A DNA stretch of 64,000 nt from Syntrophomonas sp. UBA5314 (GTDB lineage Bacteria; Bacillota; Syntrophomonadia; Syntrophomonadales; Syntrophomonadaceae), in contig DHRK01000069.1 in assembly GCA_002410325.1 (NCBI GenBank), positions 13,901 to 77,900 of the forward strand. The letters are read 5' to 3'. Position numbers and translations under genes: made by a program. Under the pieces are notes generated by a model. The model was not told where the DNA came from. It saw nothing but the letters and a program-made list of their open reading frames with translations, and ran no database searches. This document shows positions 7,742 through 17,078 of the stretch, in pieces. Numbering within the stretch: position 1 is the first letter of the stretch; each line of letters begins with the position of its first letter.

Positions 7742-8218
7742 CTATTGCGCCCCCTCTACCGCCACATTGACCTTGACCGGGCCGACATCCGTGTTAACTA
7801 CCAGTGACGAAGAGTTAACCCGGGCATTGAACATGGTCATTCCCATCCCGGTAAAAACACTGGGCGGAGTCAATCGAATCTGCAAGCCAGGCTGGCTGTT
7901 ATTGATCTCGGTAATGGCATTGCCGCCGATTATATTGCCCAGTTCCGCTCCTGACAACAGAACTTCTTCGTCGCCCGCCGATGAGTAGGGCTCGCCGGTC
8001 ATGGCACTGGCCATCTTTATGGCTGTTTCTCCGGGCATGTCAAGGATCAGGCGTCCTTTCCACCCACCGGTAAACCCCACCAGGACCGTGTAGCCCTGAG
8101 AGGTAAATTCATCGGGTTCCGGCTCCATCCCTCCGGTATTTACTTCAAATCCCAGCATGTCTTTCAAGTTCTTAATGGTTGCCTTTACAAAAGGAGCAAG
8201 TTGAGCGCTTAACTCCAT
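7742..8218 (-). CDS. CheX-type chemotaxis phosphatase (copy 2)
   Basis: This is a 158-residue CheX-family protein, with LLSGAELGNIIGGNAI carrying the Glu-x-x-Asn catalytic pair near residues 85-100. The preceding VGFTGGWKGRLILDMPGETA corresponds to the dimer-sheet region seen in copy 1. I chose ATG 8218, with AGGGGTG 6-7 bases upstream, over the GTG at 8227 that is part of that site. It lies directly after the cheY gene (15-base gap), consistent with CheY-P being its substrate. Having two different CheX proteins beside two CheY proteins suggests separate dephosphorylation branches, which is inference. Confidence 0.85.
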   Translation of the reverse strand: MELSAQLAPFVKATIKNLKDMLGFEVNTGGMEPEPDEFTSQGYTVLVGFTGGWKGRLILDMPGETAIKMASAMTGEPYSSAGDEEVLLSGAELGNIIGGNAITEINNSQPGLQIRLTPPSVFTGMGMTMFNARVNSSSLVVNTDVGPVKVNVAVEGAQ

Positions 8219-8233
8219 CTGTGTCACCCCTTT

Positions 8234-8617
8234 TTATAGAATTCTCAGTATTTTTTCTATTATTTCATCCGGTTTGAACGGTTTGGAACAAATGTCGTTG
8301 ATTCCCCTCCGCCGAGCATCGTTGATAATGTCTTCATCACCCATGGCGCTCAACATAATAATCGGCTGCCCCGGATTTACAGCCTTGATGGCCGATGCAG
8401 CCTCCAGCCCGTCCATAACCGGCATGGTTACATCCATAGTTATTACATCTGCTTTTACGCTTGCGTACAGTTCGACCGCCTGCTTGCCATTTCCCGCCTC
8501 GGCGATCACCTGGAATCCCTCTGGTTCAAGCGCTTTTTTTATCATCTTGCGAGAAACCGGTGAATCATCGACCGCCATAACGGTAATGGCAGTCCCATCT
8601 GCTTTAATTCCTCTCAT
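8234..8617 (-). CDS. cheY: CheY-like single-domain response regulator
   Basis: This 127-residue receiver domain has no output domain. The acidic pair is in AVDDSPVSRKM, the phosphoryl-accepting Asp is in VITMDVTMPVMDG, the switch residue is in IIMLSAMG, and the conserved Lys is in CSKPFKPDE. CheA would phosphorylate it and the two adjacent CheX proteins would dephosphorylate it. The ATG has GGGAGAGGG 4-5 bases upstream. It lies 54 bases after cheB. Its output target (flagellar switch, pilus motor or other) is not in the window. Confidence 0.92.
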   Translation of the reverse strand: MRGIKADGTAITVMAVDDSPVSRKMIKKALEPEGFQVIAEAGNGKQAVELYASVKADVITMDVTMPVMDGLEAASAIKAVNPGQPIIMLSAMGDEDIINDARRRGINDICSKPFKPDEIIEKILRIL

Positions 8618-8671
8618 AATTTCCCTCTCCCTCCTGAATTTGGCTTATTTCAGGAATAAACATTCTTTGAA

Positions 8672-9724
8672 TTACCTGCCCACTGCCCTGACGATTTCAC
8701 TGGCTATATCCCAAATTGGCGCAATGATCTCGGCACCTCCCCGCTTAATGGTATCGCCAGGCATCCCAAACACGATGGCGCTCTCTTCCGACTCGACAAT
8801 GGTAGCTCCCCCGGCCTGCCGGATGCGCAGCATGCTGTCAGCTCCATCATTGCCCATCCCGGTCATGATCACGCCAACCGTCTGCTTGCCGTAAACGCTT
8901 AAAACGGAATCCATCATCACACTTACCGACGGGACAAAAAGGTGCTCAGGACGGTTGGTCAAGCGGATAACCACATCTCCTCCCGAGTTCTTGACCACAT
9001 TCAAATGTCTTCCCCCGCCTCCGACATAGCAGTATCCAGGCTCGATCTTGGTGCCGGCCCGGGCTTCTACAACCTTTAACTGGCAGGAGTCCGACAGCCT
9101 TTTAATATAGGCGGCGGAAAAGTTGGCCGGCATATGCTGCACCAGGAAGAAAGCGGCATTTATATCCCGCGGAATATGGGGAAGCACTTCATAGATCATC
9201 TTCGGTCCACCGGTGGATATTCCCATAGCCACCGCCTTCATTACCCGGTTGCCGGTAGAGCTTACCCGCGCTCGGCGGCTTAAGGCAGTCGAAGGTTTGC
9301 GGGCCAGCCTCTCGGTTACCCGGCGGCCTCCGCCGCCCACCGCGGTCTTCACTTTGAAAACCAGCTCATCGGCAACCGTCTGCATATCGGAAGAAACCGT
9401 ACCTCCCGGCTTGCCTACAAAATCAAAAGCCCCCAGTTCAAGGGCTTCAAAGGTAGTTTGAGCCCCTTCCTGGGTAAGAGAAGAGACCATAATTACCGGA
9501 CAGATCTTTTCGCTCACTATGTACTGAAGAGCGGTTATGCCGTCTTGTTTGGGCATATTGACGTCCATGGTAATCAGATCAGGTTTTAGTTCCCTCGCTT
9601 TAACAACCACATCTTCGCCGTCCCGGGCGGAGCCGACTACTGTAATACCGGAATCTGACTCTAAAATCCTTTTTAAAGTTTTGCGCATTAGGGCCGAGTC
9701 ATCCGCTATCAAAACTCTAATCAT
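8672..9724 (-). CDS. cheB: CheB receptor methylesterase/deamidase
   Basis: Receiver domain (residues 1-120, Asp in LITMDVNMPKQDG) is joined to the CheB methylesterase domain. The catalytic triad is visible: Ser in GISTGGP, His in LVQHMP, and Asp in IMTGMGNDGAD. The linker is basic and about 40 residues long. It removes methyl groups from the cytosolic receptors encoded upstream, opposing CheR. ATG 9724 or the adjacent TTG 9727 could be the start; both follow AGGTAGGAA. The three-domain CheW gene ends 9 bases upstream. Confidence 0.93.
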   Translation of the reverse strand: MIRVLIADDSALMRKTLKRILESDSGITVVGSARDGEDVVVKARELKPDLITMDVNMPKQDGITALQYIVSEKICPVIMVSSLTQEGAQTTFEALELGAFDFVGKPGGTVSSDMQTVADELVFKVKTAVGGGGRRVTERLARKPSTALSRRARVSSTGNRVMKAVAMGISTGGPKMIYEVLPHIPRDINAAFFLVQHMPANFSAAYIKRLSDSCQLKVVEARAGTKIEPGYCYVGGGGRHLNVVKNSGGDVVIRLTNRPEHLFVPSVSVMMDSVLSVYGKQTVGVIMTGMGNDGADSMLRIRQAGGATIVESEESAIVFGMPGDTIKRGGAEIIAPIWDIASEIVRAVGR

Positions 9725-9733
9725 CAACCATTC

Positions 9734-11263
9734 CTACCTTTGCTTTTTTAATTTTGCCCCACTGGGAGCTGGCTCCGGGTTCCCGGTTTGGCTGATCTTC
9801 TCCAGCTTCTTCCACTCTTTATCCTGCAGCAGGTTCTCCAGATTGATCATCATGATCATTCTCTCCTGAAGGTTGGCTATACCTTCCAGGAATCGGTCGG
9901 CCCCCTGCGCTTCGCAGATATCGGGCGGGTTTTCTATGCGGTTTTTGCCTACCCGTAACACTTCAAGGACTGCGTCAACGATCATTCCAACTTTTTTGTT
10001 ATGAATATCACTTACTATAATCCTGGTGAATTGATTGTATTCCTTAGATTCAAGCTCGAACCGTTTGCGCAGATCGATAACCGGTATTACCTCGCCGCGC
10101 AGATTGACAACCCCTTCGACATATCGAGGAGCCCGGGGTACTTTGGTGATTTTCGATAGGCGGTTGATTTCCTGCACCTGGGTAATGCGTATTCCATACT
10201 GCCCGGAAGCCAGGCTGAATACAACCATCTGTTCCTCGTCAGTCTCGTCGATACTAAACCGGTTATTCACAAGCTCCTCCCCACTGCCAGGCCCCGGTTG
10301 GCTGATCTCCTCTAAAACCGGCTGGCTGATAATGTCATGCAAGTCCATCAACATGATGATCCGCTGGCCGTCTTCCAGACGGGCGATTCCGGTAATGTTG
10401 GCCCCACCATCATGGCCTGTCATTTGCGGGGGTGGGAATATTTTGGTCAAGGGCACCCGCATTACTTCAAAGACCCGGTCTACGGTTAAACCGATCAGGC
10501 AGCCCTGAACATCAACCACCACTACCCGGGTACTGTCAGTGACTTCTTGGGAGCCGGTTCCCAGTTTGCTGCGCAGGTCGACCACCGGTATCAAGTAATC
10601 CCGGAGCGATATAATTCCGGTAATATAATACGGAACATTGGGTACTTTAACGATATCGGGAAAACGGATGATCTCCTTGACTTTATTGATCTCCAGACCG
10701 AATTCTTCGCTGCCGACCTGGAACGATACCAGCAGCACATCCTCTTCCGATTGCTTAGCTTCTATTCCCTTGACAGGCTCATCCCGGATATGGTCATCAA
10801 AGGCGGGAGCCCGGCCTTCGCATAGGAAGCTGCTGTCCAGGATCATGACCAGCTTTTGGCCGTTGTTCAACTTGAGGACTCCGCTTATTGAAGCCCGGTC
10901 GGTCCCTTCCGCCAGACTTCCCGGGGCTGCCCCTATGGTTCGTCTGTCTACCCGCAGCACCTGCGAAACTGAATCGACATCAAGTCCTGCCCTCTGGCCA
11001 TTTACATCCACAATAATTACCCGTTGAAAATCATCTGAGTCCCTTTTGGACATACCGAACCGGCTTCGGGTGTCAATGATGGGCAGTATCTTTCCCCGGA
11101 GATTGGCAACCCCCTCAATGTACGCCGCGGTTTTTGGCACTTTGGTAATTTCGGGCAGGCGGATTATTTCTTGTACCTCCATGATGTCAATACCAAAACT
11201 CTCATCGCCCAGATTAAAGGTGACCAACTGCATCTCCGCCCCTGGGGAAGCCGCATTCTTCAT
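9734..11263 (-). CDS. Three-domain CheW scaffold protein (unit A)
   Basis: Three complete CheW domains in one 509-residue chain begin around residues 10, 190 and 345. Each has the CheW pattern: V-F-L-G-x-x-x-F-G-I, then KVP, GV-NLRG or GIISLRD, and P-V-I-DLR. CheW domains couple receptors to CheA, so a triple CheW could cross-link several receptor tips or build an array lattice. ATG 11263 follows AAGGAGGG by 7 bases; a longer start at 11287 lacks a site. Its partner receptor gene ends 34 bases upstream, and the pair is one of three such units in a row. Confidence 0.92.
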   Translation of the reverse strand: MKNAASPGAEMQLVTFNLGDESFGIDIMEVQEIIRLPEITKVPKTAAYIEGVANLRGKILPIIDTRSRFGMSKRDSDDFQRVIIVDVNGQRAGLDVDSVSQVLRVDRRTIGAAPGSLAEGTDRASISGVLKLNNGQKLVMILDSSFLCEGRAPAFDDHIRDEPVKGIEAKQSEEDVLLVSFQVGSEEFGLEINKVKEIIRFPDIVKVPNVPYYITGIISLRDYLIPVVDLRSKLGTGSQEVTDSTRVVVVDVQGCLIGLTVDRVFEVMRVPLTKIFPPPQMTGHDGGANITGIARLEDGQRIIMLMDLHDIISQPVLEEISQPGPGSGEELVNNRFSIDETDEEQMVVFSLASGQYGIRITQVQEINRLSKITKVPRAPRYVEGVVNLRGEVIPVIDLRKRFELESKEYNQFTRIIVSDIHNKKVGMIVDAVLEVLRVGKNRIENPPDICEAQGADRFLEGIANLQERMIMMINLENLLQDKEWKKLEKISQTGNPEPAPSGAKLKKQR

Positions 11264-11297
11264 AAAGCGTCCCTCCTTAAAAGCCAATCGCCTCTAA

Positions 11298-13244
11298 TCA
11301 AGCCATCTGCATTTCATCGGCAATTGATGCTATTTCCTCAATGGAACTGGCCAACTCATCAATGGCTTTGGCCTGCTCCTGTCCCACCTGGGAGGCTTCC
11401 TGAACTTCATTGTTTACCTGCTCTACGATCTGGGATACTTCTTTGACCTGCTGTTCATTTACGGCTACCGCATCTTTAATAGCGTTGGCACCGACATAGA
11501 AGTTGCCCCGGATCTTGTCAATCTCCTCCAGAGCTACGGTTACGACCCCATTTTTTTGGACGGCGACCTGTATATAACCGGTGGCCTCCTTGGACGCGCT
11601 CTCCGACTGGGTAATATCCCCCAAAACCCGTCCCATCTGGTTCTGAATTTCCCTGACCAGGTCCTTTATCTTGTCGCCATTTTCGGCTGACTCGCTGGCC
11701 AGATTGCGAATGTCACCGGCTACCACGGAAAAGCCCCGGCCGTGCTCTCCAGCAGTGGCTGCTTCCACAAACCCGTTCACGGCCAGCATATTGGTCTGAA
11801 TGGAGACGTTCTGGATAGTATCCACGATCTTTTCAATGCGCCGGATCTTATCCTGCAGCTTTTCCAGCGACGCATTGGTGGCTCCATAGGTTTCATTGCT
11901 GGCCGTTAAGCGCTTGGCCATCTTCCAGGCAAATTTCATGATCTCCTGCCATTTTTCAGTGGCCTTGGCCCGGTGCTCCCCGGAAGTGACAGCATTGGCG
12001 TAAAGTTCCTCATATTCCCTGGCACAGGTTTCGGTAAGCGAAGCCGCGGCAACAGTTTCCTGGTTTATGACCCGGGCCGCTTCGCTCAACTGCATAATTC
12101 CGCTGGCGATCTGGGTGGCGGTACTGCTCAATTCTTCAATATTGGCCGATAACTGCTCGGCGGTGGCCGCCACTTCTTCCGCTGACTTATTTATATTGTT
12201 TGATGTTTTCAGATCTTCGGCCATTTCGCTCAGCTCCTGACTGGCGATATTAACCTCGGCCAGGGCTTTGCTCTGTTCGGCAACCGCTTTGGCTATTTCC
12301 CTGGTCCCACCGGCGGCCTCTTCGGTGGCTGAAGCAATGCTCTCACAGCCGGCGGTCAACTGCTTGGCATTGTTCCCCAGCTTTTTGCATAATTCCATAA
12401 TTTTTTGATTGCCCGAGCTGTATATTGTGATCTCCTCGCCCACCCCGGTCATATCAACTACTGATTGCGTCAAATCACCGGCCAGGGAGTTAAATTCACC
12501 CACCGTTTTATTTATATCTTCCACGACTTCATTGACCCCGGTGCGAATCTCATCTACCACCCCGCGAATATCCCGGGCCGAGCGTTCCGATATTTCCGCC
12601 AGGTTGCGCACCTCATCGGCCACAACTGCAAAGCCCCGGCCGTGTTCACCAGCCCGGGCCGCTTCTATCGCCGCGTTAAGAGCCAAAAGATTGGTCTGGT
12701 CGGCAATCATCACCACCGCTTTGACGATGTCCCCGATTCTCTGGGACTGTTCTTCCAGTTCTCTGATGCGCTGGGCGGACTGGGAATTCTTGTCCGCAGC
12801 CACCTTGACCAGCCCGGCCATATTGTCCATGGTTTGGATGGACTCCTTGGATGCTTTGACAGCCGCGTCGCCCTCCCGGATCAGATCCACCATGACATTC
12901 CACAAATCAAGTGTTCCGGCATCCATTTGATTGCTGGCCTCTCGCATCTTTTCCGAATTGACTCCAGCCTGCTCAGCCGCCCCGGTAACCTCCTCCATCA
13001 GCCTGGAGAATTCCTGGGCAGCGGCACTGGATTCCTCAACTCCGGCTACCAGCTGTTCGGAAGCTGAAGCTATCCTTTCCGCCATAGCCGACTGTTTGGC
13101 CATGTTTCGGGCACGGGCCTTTTCCTGGGCCATTTTTCTGGCCAGTTCCCTCTTTTTGGAGATGTCGTCGCTTTCTTCCGCTTTCACCGCAATGCCGGTT
13201 CTCTCTCCTGCCGCTTTGGTCGGTCTTGCCAGTTTCTTTGCCAT
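11298..13244 (-). CDS. Cytosolic chemoreceptor with two signalling tips (unit A)
   Basis: This 648-residue methyl-accepting protein has no transmembrane segment, no HAMP and no recognisable ligand domain. It is almost entirely heptad-rich helix. A canonical hairpin tip, QTNLLALNAAIEAARAGEHG, lies near residues 185-204, followed by GRGFAVVADEVRNLAE. A second, altered tip follows near residue 490: QTNMLAVNGFVEAATAGEHG, then GRGFSVVAGDIRNLA. The N-terminus is basic and Lys/Arg/Ala-rich (KKRELARKMAQEKARARNMA). One chain therefore appears to hold two receptor hairpins. The start has AAGGGGGAAG. Stimulus and partners are unknown. Confidence 0.92.
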   Translation of the reverse strand: MAKKLARPTKAAGERTGIAVKAEESDDISKKRELARKMAQEKARARNMAKQSAMAERIASASEQLVAGVEESSAAAQEFSRLMEEVTGAAEQAGVNSEKMREASNQMDAGTLDLWNVMVDLIREGDAAVKASKESIQTMDNMAGLVKVAADKNSQSAQRIRELEEQSQRIGDIVKAVVMIADQTNLLALNAAIEAARAGEHGRGFAVVADEVRNLAEISERSARDIRGVVDEIRTGVNEVVEDINKTVGEFNSLAGDLTQSVVDMTGVGEEITIYSSGNQKIMELCKKLGNNAKQLTAGCESIASATEEAAGGTREIAKAVAEQSKALAEVNIASQELSEMAEDLKTSNNINKSAEEVAATAEQLSANIEELSSTATQIASGIMQLSEAARVINQETVAAASLTETCAREYEELYANAVTSGEHRAKATEKWQEIMKFAWKMAKRLTASNETYGATNASLEKLQDKIRRIEKIVDTIQNVSIQTNMLAVNGFVEAATAGEHGRGFSVVAGDIRNLASESAENGDKIKDLVREIQNQMGRVLGDITQSESASKEATGYIQVAVQKNGVVTVALEEIDKIRGNFYVGANAIKDAVAVNEQQVKEVSQIVEQVNNEVQEASQVGQEQAKAIDELASSIEEIASIADEMQMA

Positions 13245-13339
13245 TATAACTTCCCCCTTACTTAGGACTCTCCCCCTACCTAACTGTTAGAATGAAATGA
13301 GAGCAAATAATGGCTCTGATGGGGATCGGTTGACTTGCT

Positions 13340-13360
13340 AAATGCTTGCTGCAAGCATTT
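13340..13360 (-). other. Strong intercistronic hairpin between unit B CheW and unit A receptor genes
   Basis: AAATGCTTGC and GCAAGCATTT are perfect inverted arms separated by one base, in the 124-base gap 13245-13368. There is no U-run on the minus strand, so it is more likely an RNA-processing or stabilising element than a terminator. Confidence 0.5.
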
Positions 13361-13368
13361 TTACCCTC

Positions 13369-14910
13369 TTATGTTTTCTTGACCTGTTTTTTTAGTTTGC
13401 CGGAGCTTTTAGTTTTGGCGGCCGGCTCTCCTATACCTTTAATTTTTTGCCATTCCCCGGCCTGCAGGATGTTCTTTAGATCCAACATCATTATCATCCG
13501 TTCGCCCAGGTTGGCCAGTCCTTCCAGAAAGTTCTGGATATTGCTTTCCTGAACTATCCCGGGAGCGGGTTCCACATTCTTTTTAGGAACCCGCAGGACC
13601 TCAAGGACTTCATCCACAATTATGCCAACCTTTTTCTTGTCAAAGTCGCTGACGATGATACGGTTGAACTGATTGTACTCCCTGGTGGCGAGTTCAAAGC
13701 GTTTTCTTAAGTCAATAACCGGTATGACGTCGCCCCGCAGGTTGACGACGCCCTCGACATATTCAGGAGCCCGCGGCACTTTGGTAATCCGGGATAAACG
13801 GTTGATTTCCTGAACCTGGCTTACGGTAACGGCAAATTGTTCTTCAGCCAGGCGAAATACTACCATCTGCTCATCATTCAGCTCTTCCACCAGTAAGCTT
13901 TTTCCCGGAACCTTAGCGGTTTTATTATCCGGTTGGCCGATTTCCTGCAGGGTCGGGCTTAAGATAAGCTCCTTCAAATCCATCAGCATAACGATCCGCT
14001 GGCCGTCGTCCAGGCGGGCTATGCCGGTAATCCGGGCCCCGGCTTCAGAAGCTATCATCTCGGGCGGCGGGAATATGATATTAACCGGCACCCGCATAAC
14101 TTCAAAAACCCGGTCAACCGTCAGTCCCATCAAAGTGTCATCCGTGTCAACTACTACAATCCGGGTGCTTTCTGTGATGACTTCCTGTCCGGCTTCCATC
14201 CTGGTCCGAAGGTCGATGATAGGCATCAACCTATCTCTAAGGGAAATAATTCCTTTGATATAATTGGGAACGTTAGGCACCTTGGCGATTTCAGGATAAC
14301 GGATTATCTCCTTGACCTTGTCAATCTCCAGGCCGAATTCTTCGTTACCGAGCAAGAAAGATACTATCTGCAGTTCGTCAACGGCGGTGGCGGTTTTATA
14401 GTCAAGTCCGGAACGGCTTCCATGGGTGTTTTGGCCCTGGGCGGCATCGCTTTCGATGCTGCAGAGATCAGCCAGCGAGAGGAGCATCACCAGCTTCTGC
14501 CCCTGGTTGACCTTCACCACGCCGGTTACCGCTTTTCCGCCCTCACCCGCCTGGGACAGGCTGGCCGGAGCCGGCTCGATCGCCTGGCCTTCAACTCGGA
14601 GTACCTCTGATACGGAATCCACATTCAAGCCTATTTGTCTTCCATTAACATCCACAACTATAACCCGGGTGGATGCGTCCAGCCCGGTTTTGGGCATCCC
14701 AAATTTGGTCCTGGTGTCGATAACTGGTAGAATATGCCCCCGCAGATTGGTAACCCCGTCCACATAGGCCGGAGCTCTGGGCACTTTGGTTATCTGAGGG
14801 GTACGTATTATTTCCTGAACGTTCATAATGTCCAGTCCAAAACTCTCGTCGCCCAAATTGAAGGTAACCAGCTGCAATTCCTCTGAGGAGAAAACCCTGT
14901 CAGCGTTCAT
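13369..14910 (-). CDS. Three-domain CheW scaffold protein (unit B)
   Basis: This 513-residue paralogue of the unit A triple-CheW protein has the same layout of three CheW domains and a Lys-rich tail. Signature stretches include LGDESFGLDIMNVQEIIR (domain 1), LGNEEFGLEIDKVKEIIR (domain 2) and VEGVVNLRGDVIPVIDLRKR (domain 3). The third domain is the most conserved among the three copies. ATG 14910 follows AAGGAGGG by 7 bases, with a longer alternative at 14931 lacking a site. It follows the unit B receptor gene by 36 bases. Confidence 0.92.
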   Translation of the reverse strand: MNADRVFSSEELQLVTFNLGDESFGLDIMNVQEIIRTPQITKVPRAPAYVDGVTNLRGHILPVIDTRTKFGMPKTGLDASTRVIVVDVNGRQIGLNVDSVSEVLRVEGQAIEPAPASLSQAGEGGKAVTGVVKVNQGQKLVMLLSLADLCSIESDAAQGQNTHGSRSGLDYKTATAVDELQIVSFLLGNEEFGLEIDKVKEIIRYPEIAKVPNVPNYIKGIISLRDRLMPIIDLRTRMEAGQEVITESTRIVVVDTDDTLMGLTVDRVFEVMRVPVNIIFPPPEMIASEAGARITGIARLDDGQRIVMLMDLKELILSPTLQEIGQPDNKTAKVPGKSLLVEELNDEQMVVFRLAEEQFAVTVSQVQEINRLSRITKVPRAPEYVEGVVNLRGDVIPVIDLRKRFELATREYNQFNRIIVSDFDKKKVGIIVDEVLEVLRVPKKNVEPAPGIVQESNIQNFLEGLANLGERMIMMLDLKNILQAGEWQKIKGIGEPAAKTKSSGKLKKQVKKT

Positions 14911-14946
14911 AAACCTTTCCCTCCTTACCAACCTTGCCTTCTCCTC

Positions 14947-16896
14947 TTACCCCATCTGCATTTCGTCGGCAATGGAAGCTATCTCTTCAATGGAGTTGGC
15001 CAGTTCATTTATAGCCTTGGCCTGCTCCTGGGAAACCTGAGCAGCCCCCTCTATCATTTCATCAACCTGCTCCATGGTTTCTTCCACTTCCTTAACCTCG
15101 GGGGCGCTGACTTCAATACCGCTCTTCATCCCCTGCAAGGCGTTATAAAAAGAATCCCGCACCCCCGCAATGGCCTCAACCGATCCGGTTACAGCGGTGT
15201 TTTTGGAAATGGTAACCGAAGCAAAACCATTGGCTTCGACTGCTGCTGTTTCGGACTGTCCTATATCGGCAATGACCTTGCTCATCTGGTCTTGTATCTC
15301 CCTGACCAGGTCCTTGATTTTATCAGCGTTTTCAGCAGACTCAGCGGCCAGGTTGCGAATATCGCCAGCCACTACCGAAAATCCACGACCATGTTCCCCG
15401 GCAGTGGCAGCTTCTACAAAGCCATTGACAGCCAGCATATTGGTCTGGATGGATACATTTTGAATGGTGTCCACAATCTTTTCAATTTTGCGAATTTTAT
15501 CCTGAAGGCTTTCAAGAGCAGTGTTGGTTGCTTCATATGACTTTACACTGGCTACCAGTTCCTGTACGGTTGGACCGGCCTTTCCCCGGGCAACAGCCAG
15601 CAAATCAGTAAACTTGACCCGCACCTCTCCCGACTTTGTTGCTTTTTCATTAATCGTCTCAAATTCGGCCATGCAGCCATCCAGTAGCCCGCCGGCATCC
15701 TTGGCCTCACGGGTTATAATGTGGGCTGCTTCATTGAGCTGAGTTATTCCACTGGCTATCTGGGTAGCGGAACTGCTCAACTCTTCTATATTGGCTGATA
15801 GCTGCTCGGCGGTAGCCGCCACCTCCTCGGCTGATTTATTTATATTGGTCGAGGTTTTAAGCTCTTCAGCCATTTCACTCAATTCCTGGCTGGCCGTGTT
15901 AACCTCGGCTAGCGCTTTAGTCTGTTCGGCAACCGCTTTGGCTATTTCTCTAACACCGCTGGTTGCCTCTTCCAGCGAAGCGGCAATGCTTTCACCGCCC
16001 TGATGAAGCTTCTCGGCCTGGACTGACATAGTCTGACATTGCTTCTTAATGTCTATATTTATTCCCCCGTAAGCATCAACCAGTTCTCCCACTTCGTGGA
16101 ATTCGCCGACAACTTCTTCCATAGTTGCAGCCATTTTATTGAATTCCTCAACAGCCCGGTCAATATCGTTGACCACTCCATTAACCCCGCTGCGAATTTC
16201 GTCCACTACGCCGCGGATATCCCGGGCAGAGCGCTCCGAGATTTCAGCCAGGTTGCGTACTTCATCCGCTACTACAGCAAAGCCGCGTCCGTGTTCTCCC
16301 GCCCGCGCCGCTTCAATGGCAGCGTTCAATGCCAACAGATTGGTTTGATCGGCAATCATTACAACCGCCTGTACAATATCACCAATCTTTTGTGATTGGA
16401 CTTCCAGTTCACCAATTCTTACAGCCGATTGTTGATTTTTACTTGCCGCTACTTTTACCAAACTGTTCATACCTTCCATGGTTTGAATAGCTTCCTGGCT
16501 GGTTTGCACTCCTTGATGGCATATAGCCAGAAGTTCATCTACAACCTTTTCCAGGTCTTTGGCAGCGCTGTCCAATTGATTGCTTGCTTCTCTCATTTTT
16601 TCAGCGTTCCCGGCACTTTGCTCGCTGGCGGTATTTACATCATCCATTACCCGGGAAAACTCTACTGCGGCGGCGTTGGATTCTTCAACACCCGCCACCA
16701 GTTCTTCCGATGCCGCGGCAATGCGTTCCGCCATAGCCTGCTGTTTGGCCATGGTACGTGCCTTTGCTTTTTCCTGAGCCATCTTCCTGGCTATTTCCCG
16801 TTTCCGGTCCATTTCCGGACCCTCATCGCCTTTAGCCGCGATGCCGGTCCTGCCAGTAAGCTCGGTTTGTGACGGTCTTTGCAGTTTCTTGGCCAT
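14947..16896 (-). CDS. Cytosolic chemoreceptor with two signalling tips (unit B)
   Basis: This 649-residue paralogue of the unit A receptor likewise has no membrane segments. The canonical tip lies near residues 185-220 and the altered tip (MLAVNGFVEAATAGEHGRGF) near 490. The segment between them diverges strongly from units A and C, whereas both tips and the KSAEEVAATAEQLSANIEEL stretch are nearly invariant. That pattern is expected if the tips must fit a shared CheA/CheW array while the intervening helices sense or sort. ATG 16896 follows GGGAGGT by 6 bases. A 182-base gap (16897-17078) separates it from the unit C CheW gene. The gap holds two small hairpins (for example GACCGG...CCGGTC near 17042-17057) and no T-run. 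Confidence 0.92.
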   Translation of the reverse strand: MAKKLQRPSQTELTGRTGIAAKGDEGPEMDRKREIARKMAQEKAKARTMAKQQAMAERIAAASEELVAGVEESNAAAVEFSRVMDDVNTASEQSAGNAEKMREASNQLDSAAKDLEKVVDELLAICHQGVQTSQEAIQTMEGMNSLVKVAASKNQQSAVRIGELEVQSQKIGDIVQAVVMIADQTNLLALNAAIEAARAGEHGRGFAVVADEVRNLAEISERSARDIRGVVDEIRSGVNGVVNDIDRAVEEFNKMAATMEEVVGEFHEVGELVDAYGGINIDIKKQCQTMSVQAEKLHQGGESIAASLEEATSGVREIAKAVAEQTKALAEVNTASQELSEMAEELKTSTNINKSAEEVAATAEQLSANIEELSSSATQIASGITQLNEAAHIITREAKDAGGLLDGCMAEFETINEKATKSGEVRVKFTDLLAVARGKAGPTVQELVASVKSYEATNTALESLQDKIRKIEKIVDTIQNVSIQTNMLAVNGFVEAATAGEHGRGFSVVAGDIRNLAAESAENADKIKDLVREIQDQMSKVIADIGQSETAAVEANGFASVTISKNTAVTGSVEAIAGVRDSFYNALQGMKSGIEVSAPEVKEVEETMEQVDEMIEGAAQVSQEQAKAINELANSIEEIASIADEMQMG

Positions 16897-17078
16897 GTTT
16901 GTACCTCCCAATATTTTTACCCTGAACCAAAACAGGATTTTGGCTGTATATTAATAATCCGCTTCCAATTGGGAAGTCGAGCGCTTCAGTGATCGAGGAA
17001 GGCTGCCAGACCGGGCATTTCCAAACGTCCGGTGAGGCGACCGGCCGAAACCGGTCTCATAACTGTTCAGGATGCGGT

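Noticed and set aside
17039..17060. GACCGG/CCGGTC hairpin as a terminator between receptor units B and C
   Set aside because: No T-run follows on the minus strand and the operon continues with good ribosome sites.
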